From positions 1 through 28,137 of the forward strand of contig JAZQJA010000008.1 in the NCBI GenBank assembly GCA_045541455.1: 28,137 nt of DNA. The letters are read 5' to 3'. How positions within the stretch are numbered: the first letter of the stretch is position 1; every line of letters starts with the position of its first letter. Source of the stretch: RGIG9041 sp045541455 (lineage in GTDB: Bacteria > Bacillota > Clostridia > Oscillospirales > QAKW01). Shown here piece after piece: positions 5,317 through 13,715 of this stretch. The translations under genes and the position numbers were made by a program. The notes under the pieces were generated by a model. The model was not told the origin of the DNA and ran no database searches. It was given only the letters and a program-made list of their open reading frames with translations.

Positions 5317-7644
5317 ATGTATAAATGGCAGAGGTTTAGATATTTACCCGTAATTCCTATTGGAGAAGACGGCAGAAAAATCACCGGTTGTAAAGCACAT
5401 ACCCAACTTTCAAGAACTGCAGCTACTGAAGGTATGGTACTTTTGAAAAATGAGCAGGATTTGCTTCCTCTCAAACCTAACTCAACGGTTGCATTGTTTG
5501 GTAAGGCATCTGCTGACTATGTTAAAGGCGGCGGCGGAAGTGGTGATGTTAATACTGCTTATATACATAATTTATGCTACGGTATGCTTGAAAAGCAATC
5601 TGAAGGTAAGATAAAAGTATATAAACCTCTTATTGATTTTTATGAAGATAATGTTAAATCACAGTATCAAGACGGCAAAATCCCCGGACAGACTGTCGAG
5701 CCCCAAATTGACAAAAAACTTCTTGACGAATCTGCTGCCAATTGCGATGTCGCGATTATAAGTATATGCAGATATTCTTGTGAAAGCCATGATAGAACCG
5801 GAGTTGTTGATGATGGTGATTTTTATCTCACAAAAGAAGAACGTGAGATGGTTGAAGCTGTAACCGAAAAATTTGATAATGTGGTTATTGTACTTAATGT
5901 TGGTGGAATGGTTGATACTTTAGGCTTTAGAAATAACCCTAAAATCAAATCAATTTTGCTTGCATGGCAAGCAGGTCTTGAAGGCGGTCTTGCAGAGGCG
6001 GATATTCTTTGCGGTGATGTGTGTCCGTCAGGAAAACTTACTGATACTTTTGCATCAAGTTTTGATGATTATCCATCATCGTATAACTTTAATGAATCAA
6101 GAGACTATGTTGAATATACGGACGATATTTTTGTAGGTTATAGATATTTCGAAACAATACCAAACGCTTTTGAAAAAGTAAATTATCCATTCGGTTACGG
6201 CCTTTCATACACAAAATTTGATATTTCTAACATTGAAACAAATGTAGCCGATGGTAAAATAAAAATCAGCTCACTTGTAACCAATGTCGGAAAAATGGCG
6301 GGTAAAGAGGTTTTGCAGGTTTACATTTCAGCACCAAAAGGTAAACTTGATAAACCTAAGTATGAACTTAAGGCTTTTGCAAAAACGTCGTTGCTTGATA
6401 TAAATGAATCAACAACTGTTTTCCTTGAGTTTGATATAGATACTATGGCCTCTTATGACGAGTCGATTGCAGCTTTTGTTTTAGAAGCCGGTGATTACGA
6501 TGTTTATCTTGGTACAAGTGTAAGGGACACTCAAAAAGTTTATACTTATTCTGTAAAAGAATTTACCGTCACAGAGCAACTTCATAATAGATGTGTTCCC
6601 AGAAAATTAACTAAACGTTTGCGGGCGGATGGTACATATCAAACACTTGAAACAAGTGAGTATGATGATGTCTATGATACATCAGATTGGCCTGAAAAAC
6701 CGCAATGGAAATTTGACCATATCCAAGGCGACCCTCGTGGTGTGGCTATTCCTGAAGGCAGAATTATGCTTGATGATGTGGTTGATGGTAAGGCAACTCT
6801 TGATGAATTCGTTGCACAACTTTCCATTAACGATTTAATAGATCTTGTTGGCGGAAGACCTAATATATCAGTTGCCAATACTTTGGGCTTTGGTGATCTT
6901 TCGACTTTTGGTGTTCCTGCTATTATGACAGTGGACGGCCCTGCAGGAGTCAGAATTAATAAAGAATGTTCAGTTCCTACAACCGCATGGCCGTGTGCAA
7001 CATTACTTGCGTGTACTTGGAACACTGAACTTGTTGAGCAGGTTGGTAAAGCAGGTGCATTGGAAGTTAAAGAAAATAACCTTGGTGTTTGGCTTACTCC
7101 CGGCCTTAATATTCATAGAAGCCCATTGTGTGGAAGAAACTTTGAATACTACTCAGAAGATCCATTTGTCAGTGGAAAAATGGCTGTTGCCATGGTAAAA
7201 GGTATTCAATCAGAGAATATTGGTGCATCTGTAAAGCATTTTTGTTGTAATAACAAAGAGGTAAACCGTAAATTCAGCGATTCAAGGGTATCCGAGCGCG
7301 CGTTGAGAGAAATCTATTTGAAGGGCTTTGAGATCGTTGTAAAAGAAGCCGAGCCTATGACTCTTATGTCAGCTTATAACATAATTAACGGTAAATATGC
7401 ATCAGAAAACAGTGAACTTTTAATTAATATTCTTCGTGAAGAATGGGAATTTAAAGGTCTTGTTACTTCTGACTGGAATAACTGTGCAGAGCATTATCGT
7501 GAACTTAAAGCCGGCAATAATGTGCGTATGCCTACAGGAAGCGGCAGACGTATTCTAAAAGCACTTGAACTTGGTCTTATTACAAGAGAAGAAATCGAAA
7601 AAAGTGCTAAAATTGTTTTACAACTTGTTTGTAAATTTGCTTAA
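5317..7644 (+). CDS. GH3 beta-glucosidase-type glycosidase with reversed domain order
   Basis: A 775-residue cytoplasmic glycoside hydrolase family 3 enzyme. The domains run in the reverse of the usual order: the GH3 C-terminal alpha/beta sandwich comes first (about residues 20-270, starting TAATEGMVLLKNEQDLLPL), then a fibronectin III-like domain (about 290-420), and last the TIM-barrel domain (about 480-770). The nucleophile is D719 in VTSDW; K640 and H641 in SVKHFCCNN are the conserved substrate-binding pair; E156 in CESHDR is the likely acid/base. The same order is known for beta-glucosidases of Ruminococcus albus and Butyrivibrio fibrisolvens. The start is placed at 5317, 7 nt after GGAG (5306-5309); an ATG at 5296 precedes that site. 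It has its own promoter and terminator. It probably hydrolyses beta-glucosides or related oligosaccharides; exact specificity is unknown. Confidence 0.9.
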   Translation: MYKWQRFRYLPVIPIGEDGRKITGCKAHTQLSRTAATEGMVLLKNEQDLLPLKPNSTVALFGKASADYVKGGGGSGDVNTAYIHNLCYGMLEKQSEGKIKVYKPLIDFYEDNVKSQYQDGKIPGQTVEPQIDKKLLDESAANCDVAIISICRYSCESHDRTGVVDDGDFYLTKEEREMVEAVTEKFDNVVIVLNVGGMVDTLGFRNNPKIKSILLAWQAGLEGGLAEADILCGDVCPSGKLTDTFASSFDDYPSSYNFNESRDYVEYTDDIFVGYRYFETIPNAFEKVNYPFGYGLSYTKFDISNIETNVADGKIKISSLVTNVGKMAGKEVLQVYISAPKGKLDKPKYELKAFAKTSLLDINESTTVFLEFDIDTMASYDESIAAFVLEAGDYDVYLGTSVRDTQKVYTYSVKEFTVTEQLHNRCVPRKLTKRLRADGTYQTLETSEYDDVYDTSDWPEKPQWKFDHIQGDPRGVAIPEGRIMLDDVVDGKATLDEFVAQLSINDLIDLVGGRPNISVANTLGFGDLSTFGVPAIMTVDGPAGVRINKECSVPTTAWPCATLLACTWNTELVEQVGKAGALEVKENNLGVWLTPGLNIHRSPLCGRNFEYYSEDPFVSGKMAVAMVKGIQSENIGASVKHFCCNNKEVNRKFSDSRVSERALREIYLKGFEIVVKEAEPMTLMSAYNIINGKYASENSELLINILREEWEFKGLVTSDWNNCAEHYRELKAGNNVRMPTGSGRRILKALELGLITREEIEKSAKIVLQLVCKFA

Positions 7645-7647
7645 AAT

Positions 7648-7675
7648 AAAAAGCAGCCTAAAGGCTGCTTTTTTT
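7648..7675. terminator. Bidirectional terminator between GH3 and the A2M-like gene
   Basis: AGCAGCC (7652-7658) pairs with GGCTGCT (7663-7669) around TAAA, with A-residues upstream and a run of T downstream. The GH3 gene ends just before it. The minus-strand gene ends within it: its stop codon (7658-7660) starts at the base of the loop. Confidence 0.85.
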
Positions 7676-10600
7676 GTATCCAAACGCAGTTATTACTGTG
7701 TTTCCGGAATCGTTTTTAAATTGTGTTTTACTTATGTTATGGTTTTTAATTGGAATTGAAACACTTATCGCGCGTGGATATGTAACATCAATTTCTGTTT
7801 TCTCGTTCAATATAATTGTTATTTTGTTTTTGCCTTTAAGAGATGGTATGCATTGTTTTACGAAAGCAATTAATTCTGCAGTGTAAATTTGTGATTTTGA
7901 ATTATCATTTAAAATTGATTTCATAAGCGGTTTTGATTGCTCAAGAGAAATGCTCGAAGCTGCAAGCGAACAAAGTGCTGTGAGATTTGATGTGTCGTGT
8001 ACAGTTTGTCCTTCCAAAACAGTAATATCATTGGTAGTTTTAAGTTTGCTGCTTATATTTTCATTAAACAATTGTTCCGCTGTTTTTAAATCTCCCGCGT
8101 AAGAATATGCAAGTATCAAATATAAAATTTCTTCATCACTAAGTGATGATAGATTTTGCCTTATTACATCAAGATCATTAAGTGTAGGTTCTCCAAGTGC
8201 TGACAATCCGAACAATGCACAAATTGTTTTTAAAGTGTTTGGGTTGTCATCTAATATTTGATAGTAATATTGTTTTTGCAAATTAATATCAAAGCATTCA
8301 AAGGCGACAGCTGTTGTTTTGACTGACAATTCAAGACTTGTATAATCTGTATTTTTAAATAATACAGAATCCTCAGCATTTATATAATCTTTAAAATCAT
8401 ATTCGCTTTTAATTTTACCAAAAGCAGTTCCACTTAAAAAACTCTCTGCCAAAGCACGTGCTAATTTATGTTCTAAAGTCGCGTTTTCAAGAGAAGCTAG
8501 ATGATTAATTACAGAATAATATATGTCATATTCTTCGTCGTAAATATGTGCTGTTATATCACTGTCAAAATCATTTTTATTAAGTACTGTTTCACCGTCA
8601 AGTGCGGTTTTAATTAATGATTGTGAATATTCGTTTGTATCGACTGTTTGAGGTGTTTTGCCATTTACCATAAAATTAATTTGACTGCACCCAAAGTTTG
8701 TTTTATCATCTATGCCGAAAACCGAAATTTCACATTTGCCAATAATTTCAGGTAGTGTAAATGCTATAGTTGCTTTTCCTAATACTGCCGTAGTATTTAC
8801 AAAGTATATAGCTTTTTCGGTATTAAAGTTTTCAGTCCGTTCTTCATTTGCAACATTTATTGTATCTGTATAGTTATGATTTGGGGTAGGGGAAGATATA
8901 GTTTGAATATTATCTATTTTCGGTGAATTTATAAAATTAGTACTCGAAAACAAGTCGCTGTTTTGCTGAGTGACTTTTATACACAGTTCAGCATCAATCA
9001 TAGTATCAGTTTGGTCTGTTACAATAATATCAACATTTACATTTTCTCCCGACATATATATCTTTTCTTCGGTTTTTATGTCAATATTGATATTATTTGA
9101 TTGCCTATTTAAGATAATATCGTCAACTTCTTTTAATTCTTCACCATCAAAATAAACCGATTTTAAAGTAATCTGAGATGATGTTATATCGTTAAAATCA
9201 ATTTTGATTTGCTCGTTTGCAGCAAATGAAAAATTTTCTTGTCGACTGTCTTCAATAATAGAAATCAAAAGTCTACCGCTGTCAACACTTTCTGAAGTTG
9301 ATTTTTTTGTTAGTATAGCATTTATAGATCCATTAGTAGTAAATGAATCAGAACTTGTAGTTAAAGAATAGTCGGCAGCAGATTGTTCCAAATTTGAACA
9401 GCTTACAGGATAATAATTGATAAATGCAGTGCCGTAAACTCTGCCTTCGGTATAAATTCTGTAATAGTATTTTTCGTTTAACTCTGTATTGGGTTTTTGA
9501 AGTAAAGCATAACCGTTGTTTGTGGTTACAGTTTGTGTTGAAACAAGTTCATCAATTTCAGTGTATTTGTAAATGCGGTCATTAATGTTTTTTGTCGGAT
9601 TATGAATAGTCGATACAGCTTCACGCTCATAAGAAATTTTATGCAATTCCACAGTTAAATCAGCGTCATAAACAGTATCAATATAAGCATTTGAGTCTAA
9701 TACTTGGCTGGCAAGATAAACTTCTGAAAGAGACGATTCGTTTAATAATTCGGGCTTTATAGAACGTAGACTAATTTCAATATTTTGGGTGTCGGAAATA
9801 CTTTCGTTTGCGAAAATAACCAAATCTGTATCAAAAACTGCAACACTACATTCTTTTGTAACGGTTTTGCCGTTTGGATCAATTGCAGTAAAAACAGTTG
9901 CAAATTTTGAGGGTTTTGAATTTGAAATACCGGCTTTATCATATTTTGCAAAAGTCATATATGATGCGATACCACTATCATCGGTTATAATAGTTGTATC
10001 ATTAACATTAATTGGTATGTTGGAGGCAGGAGTGCCGTTATTATAAATTGCCTTAACAGTATAATTTATTTCTTCTGTGCGATAGCATGCCTTAGTGCTT
10101 GGTGTGACATAAAGTGTGATTTCTGCACGATCAGAATTGACTGAAAAATCACTTTTGCAAATGATATTATCATCATTCATTAAAGCAACGTAATAGGATG
10201 TGCCTGGGAGATATTCGGGTAATTCAAATTCAGCAGAAAATATACAACTGTCTGATAAATCGACAGATACTGTATTATTGTCCCAGGACGTAAATAGCGT
10301 GACTTTTTCGGATATACGAGCGATGTTGCCGCGATAACGTGTAAAGCCACAAACCTTTACAGAATCTCCGGCGCTATAATTACTGCTATCTAGAATTATA
10401 CAACTGTTATAATCTGTGAGATAATCGTTATATGATGACTTAGCAGAAGTAAATATGTGTCCTGCAAACGCTGCCGAAACGTCTGTTTGAATTGTATAGT
10501 ATATATCGTCTAAGTTATTATTTTCTGTAATTTCAAATTGAGTAATTCCGTTGCCGTCAGTTGTCTGAATTCCTATATTTTTTATATCTACTTTGGCGTT

Positions 10601-11833
10601 AACCAGTGGTTGTCCTGTCACAGAATTATTTACCCAAATAGTATATTTGCCATTAGAAGATAGGGTATAGACAGACAGTTCATTTACTTGAAAAATGTGA
10701 TATAGAACAATGTTACTAAATTCAATTTTAGAAATATAGTATCCGGTTGTATATGTATTCGGATATGTGATGTAATTTCTGCCGTTAATATTTTGCGCCG
10801 TTGCTGTAAAGGCGGTTACTTGCTCATGGTTTGGGAGTTCTGTTTCGATAGCACTTGAAACCCCTGCTTTGTATACATAATTTTTTTGTAGATTTATAAA
10901 TTCATCTGCAGTGTTAATTTTGAAAACCGATACATTTGCTTGGCTTAAGTCTATGTTGTTGGCTTCGATTGTAACCGTTGGGATTACATTGGGTGAAAAT
11001 GTGTCAGATATAGAATTTTCATTGTAGTTAATGTATGCGTAAGTTTCGGCATTTCTTGCCATAAATGAAAACTTATACTCACTACCTAGTGCCTGTCCGT
11101 TTACACTTATATCACTATTTAAAGTTACTGTATACAAAGTGTTTGCTGTAAATTCAGTTGAAGGTATAAAAATCCATTTTCTTCCGTATTGTTCAAAGGT
11201 ACCGGGCACCGAAGGGAAAATAGAAAAGTACTTGTCAAAATTCTCTACATTTGAATGGGTGAACGTAATTTCTATCGGGTCGGTCGTATTTATGTACTGC
11301 TCGCTTGGATATCGTTCTATTACCGAAAATGAATTTTCAGTCTGAAAAGCCCAACTGTAAATTGTTTTATCGTTTAAAACAGAACTTATTTTATATTTTG
11401 TGTTACTGTTAAGGTCGTCTTTAAAAGAAACAATAAATGAATTTCCGTTTTGCTTTGTGACTGTGTAATCTACTTTGGGCGAAATACTAAAATAGTTTAC
11501 AAATTCCTTTTTGCTTATTGCTTTCAAGGTTGTAACTTTAAATTTTGTATCGGTTTTAATTATTTTGTCAGTTGCAAGAGTAGGTGTAACAGATGTGAGG
11601 GGGCTTATACTTGCAAGACGCGCCGGAATTTCGTTTTTTGTGTTAAAAGGTATATTCATAATGCCATAAAAAGCACTAACTGACAAAATAGATATTAGCA
11701 AAACTGTCGCGGTTATAAAAGAAACTGCTTTTATCGCAGGGTGAATTTTAGCTTTAGTAGATTGTTTTCTAATATTCTCTTTGTCGGGCTGTACTGACTT
11801 TGCTGTAAGTTCTAAAAGTTTTGAGTATTTCAT
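7658..11833 (-). CDS. Single-pass membrane protein with alpha-2-macroglobulin-like ectodomain
   Basis: A 1391-residue protein with a short basic cytoplasmic tail (1-31), one membrane span (about 32-56) and a very large exported part. Visible modules, in order: two Ig-like/Big_5-type segments (about 75-270, one containing ERYPSEQYINTTDPIEITF); a macroglobulin MG2-type domain near 394-414 (IWVNNSVTGQPLVNAKVDI); further MG domains; a bait-region-type domain near 911-931 (EEKIYMSGENVNV); the conserved A2M strand pair near 1018-1048 (GKATIAFTLPE, then ISVFGIDDKTNFG); and an all-helical stretch (about 1090-1330) where A2Ms carry the thioester domain. No CxEQ thioester motif is present. It starts at an ATGA overlap with the upstream sigma-factor gene, using an AGGGGG site inside that gene. 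A2M-like proteins trap proteases; the pairing with a sigma factor suggests a sensor or anti-sigma role, which is inference. Confidence 0.75.
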   Translation of the reverse strand: MKYSKLLELTAKSVQPDKENIRKQSTKAKIHPAIKAVSFITATVLLISILSVSAFYGIMNIPFNTKNEIPARLASISPLTSVTPTLATDKIIKTDTKFKVTTLKAISKKEFVNYFSISPKVDYTVTKQNGNSFIVSFKDDLNSNTKYKISSVLNDKTIYSWAFQTENSFSVIERYPSEQYINTTDPIEITFTHSNVENFDKYFSIFPSVPGTFEQYGRKWIFIPSTEFTANTLYTVTLNSDISVNGQALGSEYKFSFMARNAETYAYINYNENSISDTFSPNVIPTVTIEANNIDLSQANVSVFKINTADEFINLQKNYVYKAGVSSAIETELPNHEQVTAFTATAQNINGRNYITYPNTYTTGYYISKIEFSNIVLYHIFQVNELSVYTLSSNGKYTIWVNNSVTGQPLVNAKVDIKNIGIQTTDGNGITQFEITENNNLDDIYYTIQTDVSAAFAGHIFTSAKSSYNDYLTDYNSCIILDSSNYSAGDSVKVCGFTRYRGNIARISEKVTLFTSWDNNTVSVDLSDSCIFSAEFELPEYLPGTSYYVALMNDDNIICKSDFSVNSDRAEITLYVTPSTKACYRTEEINYTVKAIYNNGTPASNIPINVNDTTIITDDSGIASYMTFAKYDKAGISNSKPSKFATVFTAIDPNGKTVTKECSVAVFDTDLVIFANESISDTQNIEISLRSIKPELLNESSLSEVYLASQVLDSNAYIDTVYDADLTVELHKISYEREAVSTIHNPTKNINDRIYKYTEIDELVSTQTVTTNNGYALLQKPNTELNEKYYYRIYTEGRVYGTAFINYYPVSCSNLEQSAADYSLTTSSDSFTTNGSINAILTKKSTSESVDSGRLLISIIEDSRQENFSFAANEQIKIDFNDITSSQITLKSVYFDGEELKEVDDIILNRQSNNINIDIKTEEKIYMSGENVNVDIIVTDQTDTMIDAELCIKVTQQNSDLFSSTNFINSPKIDNIQTISSPTPNHNYTDTINVANEERTENFNTEKAIYFVNTTAVLGKATIAFTLPEIIGKCEISVFGIDDKTNFGCSQINFMVNGKTPQTVDTNEYSQSLIKTALDGETVLNKNDFDSDITAHIYDEEYDIYYSVINHLASLENATLEHKLARALAESFLSGTAFGKIKSEYDFKDYINAEDSVLFKNTDYTSLELSVKTTAVAFECFDINLQKQYYYQILDDNPNTLKTICALFGLSALGEPTLNDLDVIRQNLSSLSDEEILYLILAYSYAGDLKTAEQLFNENISSKLKTTNDITVLEGQTVHDTSNLTALCSLAASSISLEQSKPLMKSILNDNSKSQIYTAELIAFVKQCIPSLKGKNKITIILNEKTEIDVTYPRAISVSIPIKNHNISKTQFKNDSGNTVITAFGYKKSSL

Positions 11834-12405
11834 TTTTCAACCCCCTTTGAGATATATTCTTTCAAAAAGTTACTTCTGATTTCTTTTAATGTTGAAATAA
11901 GACTGTTATTTATTGCATTTATCGGTACCGCTAATAGTTTTGAAACTTGTTTTGTAGGGTAACCGTAATAAAAATGTAAAATAAACGATTTTCTTTTCAA
12001 GTCATTTTGTTGCATTATATATGAATTAATCTTATTAAATAACAGTTTTTCTGTGGCTTGCTGTTCGGATAAGTCAATATCAGTATCCAAAATTTCTGAA
12101 AGGATTTTTTCAGAGTTGATATTTATATCATCTAAAATATTTTTATCGAAATATGAAGTATCGTCTCTGTCAATCCAATAATTATTTATAGAATCTTTTA
12201 AACAAATGAAAAAGTAATTTTGAATTTGTTCATCGTTGCATATTTTGATTTTCAACAACTGATTATATACAGCTGAATATGTGTCGATTAAAATATCATT
12301 TACTATGTCAATACATCCTGTTTTTCCCGCAATGAAAGCAACGGCATCGTCGTAGGTCATATCATAAAATTGATTAAATTTAGCTGTAGCAATACTTTTT
12401 CTCAT
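11830..12405 (-). CDS. ECF-like RNA polymerase sigma factor
   Basis: A 191-residue protein with the layout of an extracytoplasmic-function sigma factor. Residues about 8-80 resemble region 2, with an acidic helix (CIDIVNDILIDTYSAV) matching the usual AEDIxQETF core and then a NNYWIDR segment like the N-x-DxxR end. Residues about 125-185 resemble region 4, a helix-turn-helix (FILHFYYGYPTKQVSKLL, then INNSLISTLKEIRSNF). The match is divergent but the order and spacing fit. The start is placed at the ATG at 12405, 5 nt after GGAGTG; an upstream in-frame TTG at 12420 would place the start before that site. The stop codon overlaps the start of the A2M-like gene (ATGA), so the pair is translationally coupled, as is common for sigma/anti-sigma partners. 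Target promoters are unknown. Confidence 0.7.
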   Translation of the reverse strand: MRKSIATAKFNQFYDMTYDDAVAFIAGKTGCIDIVNDILIDTYSAVYNQLLKIKICNDEQIQNYFFICLKDSINNYWIDRDDTSYFDKNILDDININSEKILSEILDTDIDLSEQQATEKLLFNKINSYIMQQNDLKRKSFILHFYYGYPTKQVSKLLAVPINAINNSLISTLKEIRSNFLKEYISKGVEK

Positions 12406-12492
12406 AAATTCACTCCACAATTAAACTTTAATATTAGTTTTTGTTAATTAGATATTAAAATACATAGCAAATTACGACAAATAATCACAATA

Positions 12493-12521
12493 ATAATAAT
12501 TCAAAAAAACATATGTGTCAA
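12493..12521 (-). promoter_or_regulatory. Housekeeping promoter for the sigma/A2M-like operon
   Basis: On the minus strand a perfect TTGACA (12516-12521), a 17-nt spacer and TATTAT (12493-12498) precede the sigma gene, giving a leader of about 80 nt. This looks like basal sigma-A expression. I saw no second, ECF-style promoter that would show autoregulation. Confidence 0.7.
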
Positions 12522-12546
12522 CTATATATAAATTTAATAAAAACTA

Positions 12547-12575
12547 TTTATTTATTAATTTATTTATGTTATAAT
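12547..12575 (+). promoter_or_regulatory. Probable promoter of the ruvC-led gene run
   Basis: A perfect TATAAT (12570-12575) lies about 30 nt before the ruvC start. The best -35 at 17-nt spacing is a weak TTTATT (12547-12552). The 186-bp divergent spacer (12421-12606) is very AT-rich and holds nothing else recognisable. Confidence 0.4.
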
Positions 12576-12606
12576 AATCTAATAAATTGTTTTGGACGGT
12601 GTATAA

Positions 12607-13098
12607 GTGATAATTTTAGGTATCGACCCCGGTTATGCAACAGTAGGGTATGGTGTAATTGAATATAACGGAAACAGTTTTAGAACTATCGACTATGGTG
12701 CAGTAACTTCGCCGGCTAATTTATCTTTTCCTCGCAGGCTTGAAATGGTGTATGATGGGATATGCGAACTTTGTGAAAAGTTTAAACCTGACGCTGTATC
12801 GGTTGAAGAATTGTTTTTTAACACAAATTTAAAAACCGGTATTGCAGTAAGCCACGGCCGCGGTGTAATCTTGCTTGCAATCAAAAAATGTAATATACCT
12901 TTTTACGAATATACGCCGCTACAGGTTAAACAAAGCGTTGTTGGTTACGGCAGGGCTGAGAAAAAACAGGTTATGATTATGACCAAAACTTTACTTGGAC
13001 TTGAAAAAATACCAAAGCCTGACGACGCTGCTGATGCACTGGCACTTGCTATTTGTCATGCACATGCGGCCAAATCTCAACTTCTCAATTTGATATAG
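12607..13098 (+). CDS. ruvC: RuvC, Holliday junction endonuclease
   Basis: This 163-residue enzyme cuts Holliday junctions made during homologous recombination and fork repair, working with RuvAB. It has the RNase H-like fold signatures: D7 in LGIDPG, E67 in SVEELFF, and D139, D140 and D143 in PDDAADALALA, which together form the acidic metal site. Length is normal. Translation starts at a GTG after a GGACGGTG site. It leads the long plus-strand gene run and is 12 nt from ruvA. Confidence 0.97.
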   Translation: MIILGIDPGYATVGYGVIEYNGNSFRTIDYGAVTSPANLSFPRRLEMVYDGICELCEKFKPDAVSVEELFFNTNLKTGIAVSHGRGVILLAIKKCNIPFYEYTPLQVKQSVVGYGRAEKKQVMIMTKTLLGLEKIPKPDDAADALALAICHAHAAKSQLLNLI

Positions 13099-13110
13099 GG
13101 GGATAGCTAA

Positions 13111-13707
13111 ATGATTTATTCGTTAAACGGAACAGTTATTGAAAAGACAAACGAAATGGCGGTTATAGATTGTTCGGGCGTAGGTTTTGCGGTTCAAATG
13201 ACTAAAAATGGGCTTTCTAAACTTTCACCGGTAGGTGAAAATGCACTCGTTTATATTCATATGATTGTTAGAGAAGACAGTATGGACCTTTTCGGGTTTG
13301 CTGACACAGACGAGCGGGATTGTTTTAAAATATTGCTTGGTATTTCAGGTATAGGCCCTAAAGCTGCAGCTTCGGTTTTGTCAGAACTTTTGCCTGCCGA
13401 ACTTGCATCTGCAGTTGCAACAGGTGATACAGCAGTAATTACGCGTGCACAAGGCATTGGTCCTAAAGCTGCACAGCGTATAGTTTTAGAACTAAAAGAT
13501 AAATTGACTGCTATTTCAAGTGCGCCTGTAAAAACTAACTCTTCTGTCATTCAGCAGGGTACTGCGTCAAAAACAATAGAAGCAATTGATGCACTTATGA
13601 CTTTAGGTTACACACAACACGAGGCAAAACGCGCAGTATCTTCAATGGATATTTCAGGTATGTCTGTTGAACAGATAATCAAAGTTGCTTTAAAAGAAAT
13701 GATGTGA
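13111..13707 (+). CDS. ruvA: RuvA, Holliday junction-binding subunit
   Basis: A 198-residue protein that forms the tetramer holding the Holliday junction and loads RuvB. It shows the N-terminal OB-fold (about 1-62), two helix-hairpin-helix elements (ISGIGPKAAASVL near residue 76 and AQGIGPKAAQRIV near 111) and the C-terminal RuvB-contacting domain (about 150-198, with ALMTLGYTQHEAKRA). A GGGGGAT ribosome binding site precedes the ATG. It sits between ruvC and ruvB, 8 nt before the latter. Confidence 0.97.
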   Translation: MIYSLNGTVIEKTNEMAVIDCSGVGFAVQMTKNGLSKLSPVGENALVYIHMIVREDSMDLFGFADTDERDCFKILLGISGIGPKAAASVLSELLPAELASAVATGDTAVITRAQGIGPKAAQRIVLELKDKLTAISSAPVKTNSSVIQQGTASKTIEAIDALMTLGYTQHEAKRAVSSMDISGMSVEQIIKVALKEMM

Positions 13708-13715
13708 GGTAATAT

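Noticed and set aside
7658..11833. CSNLEQ in the A2M-like protein as a thioester site.
   Set aside because: A thioester needs Cys-x-Glu-Gln; here the Cys is two residues too far from Glu-Gln, and the string lies before the bait-type domain rather than in the helical part.
12421..12606. Search for an ECF-type promoter that would show autoregulation of the sigma/A2M-like operon.
   Set aside because: Only a sigma-A type promoter was seen; no GGAAC-like or AAC-type -35 with a CGTC-like -10 could be supported.
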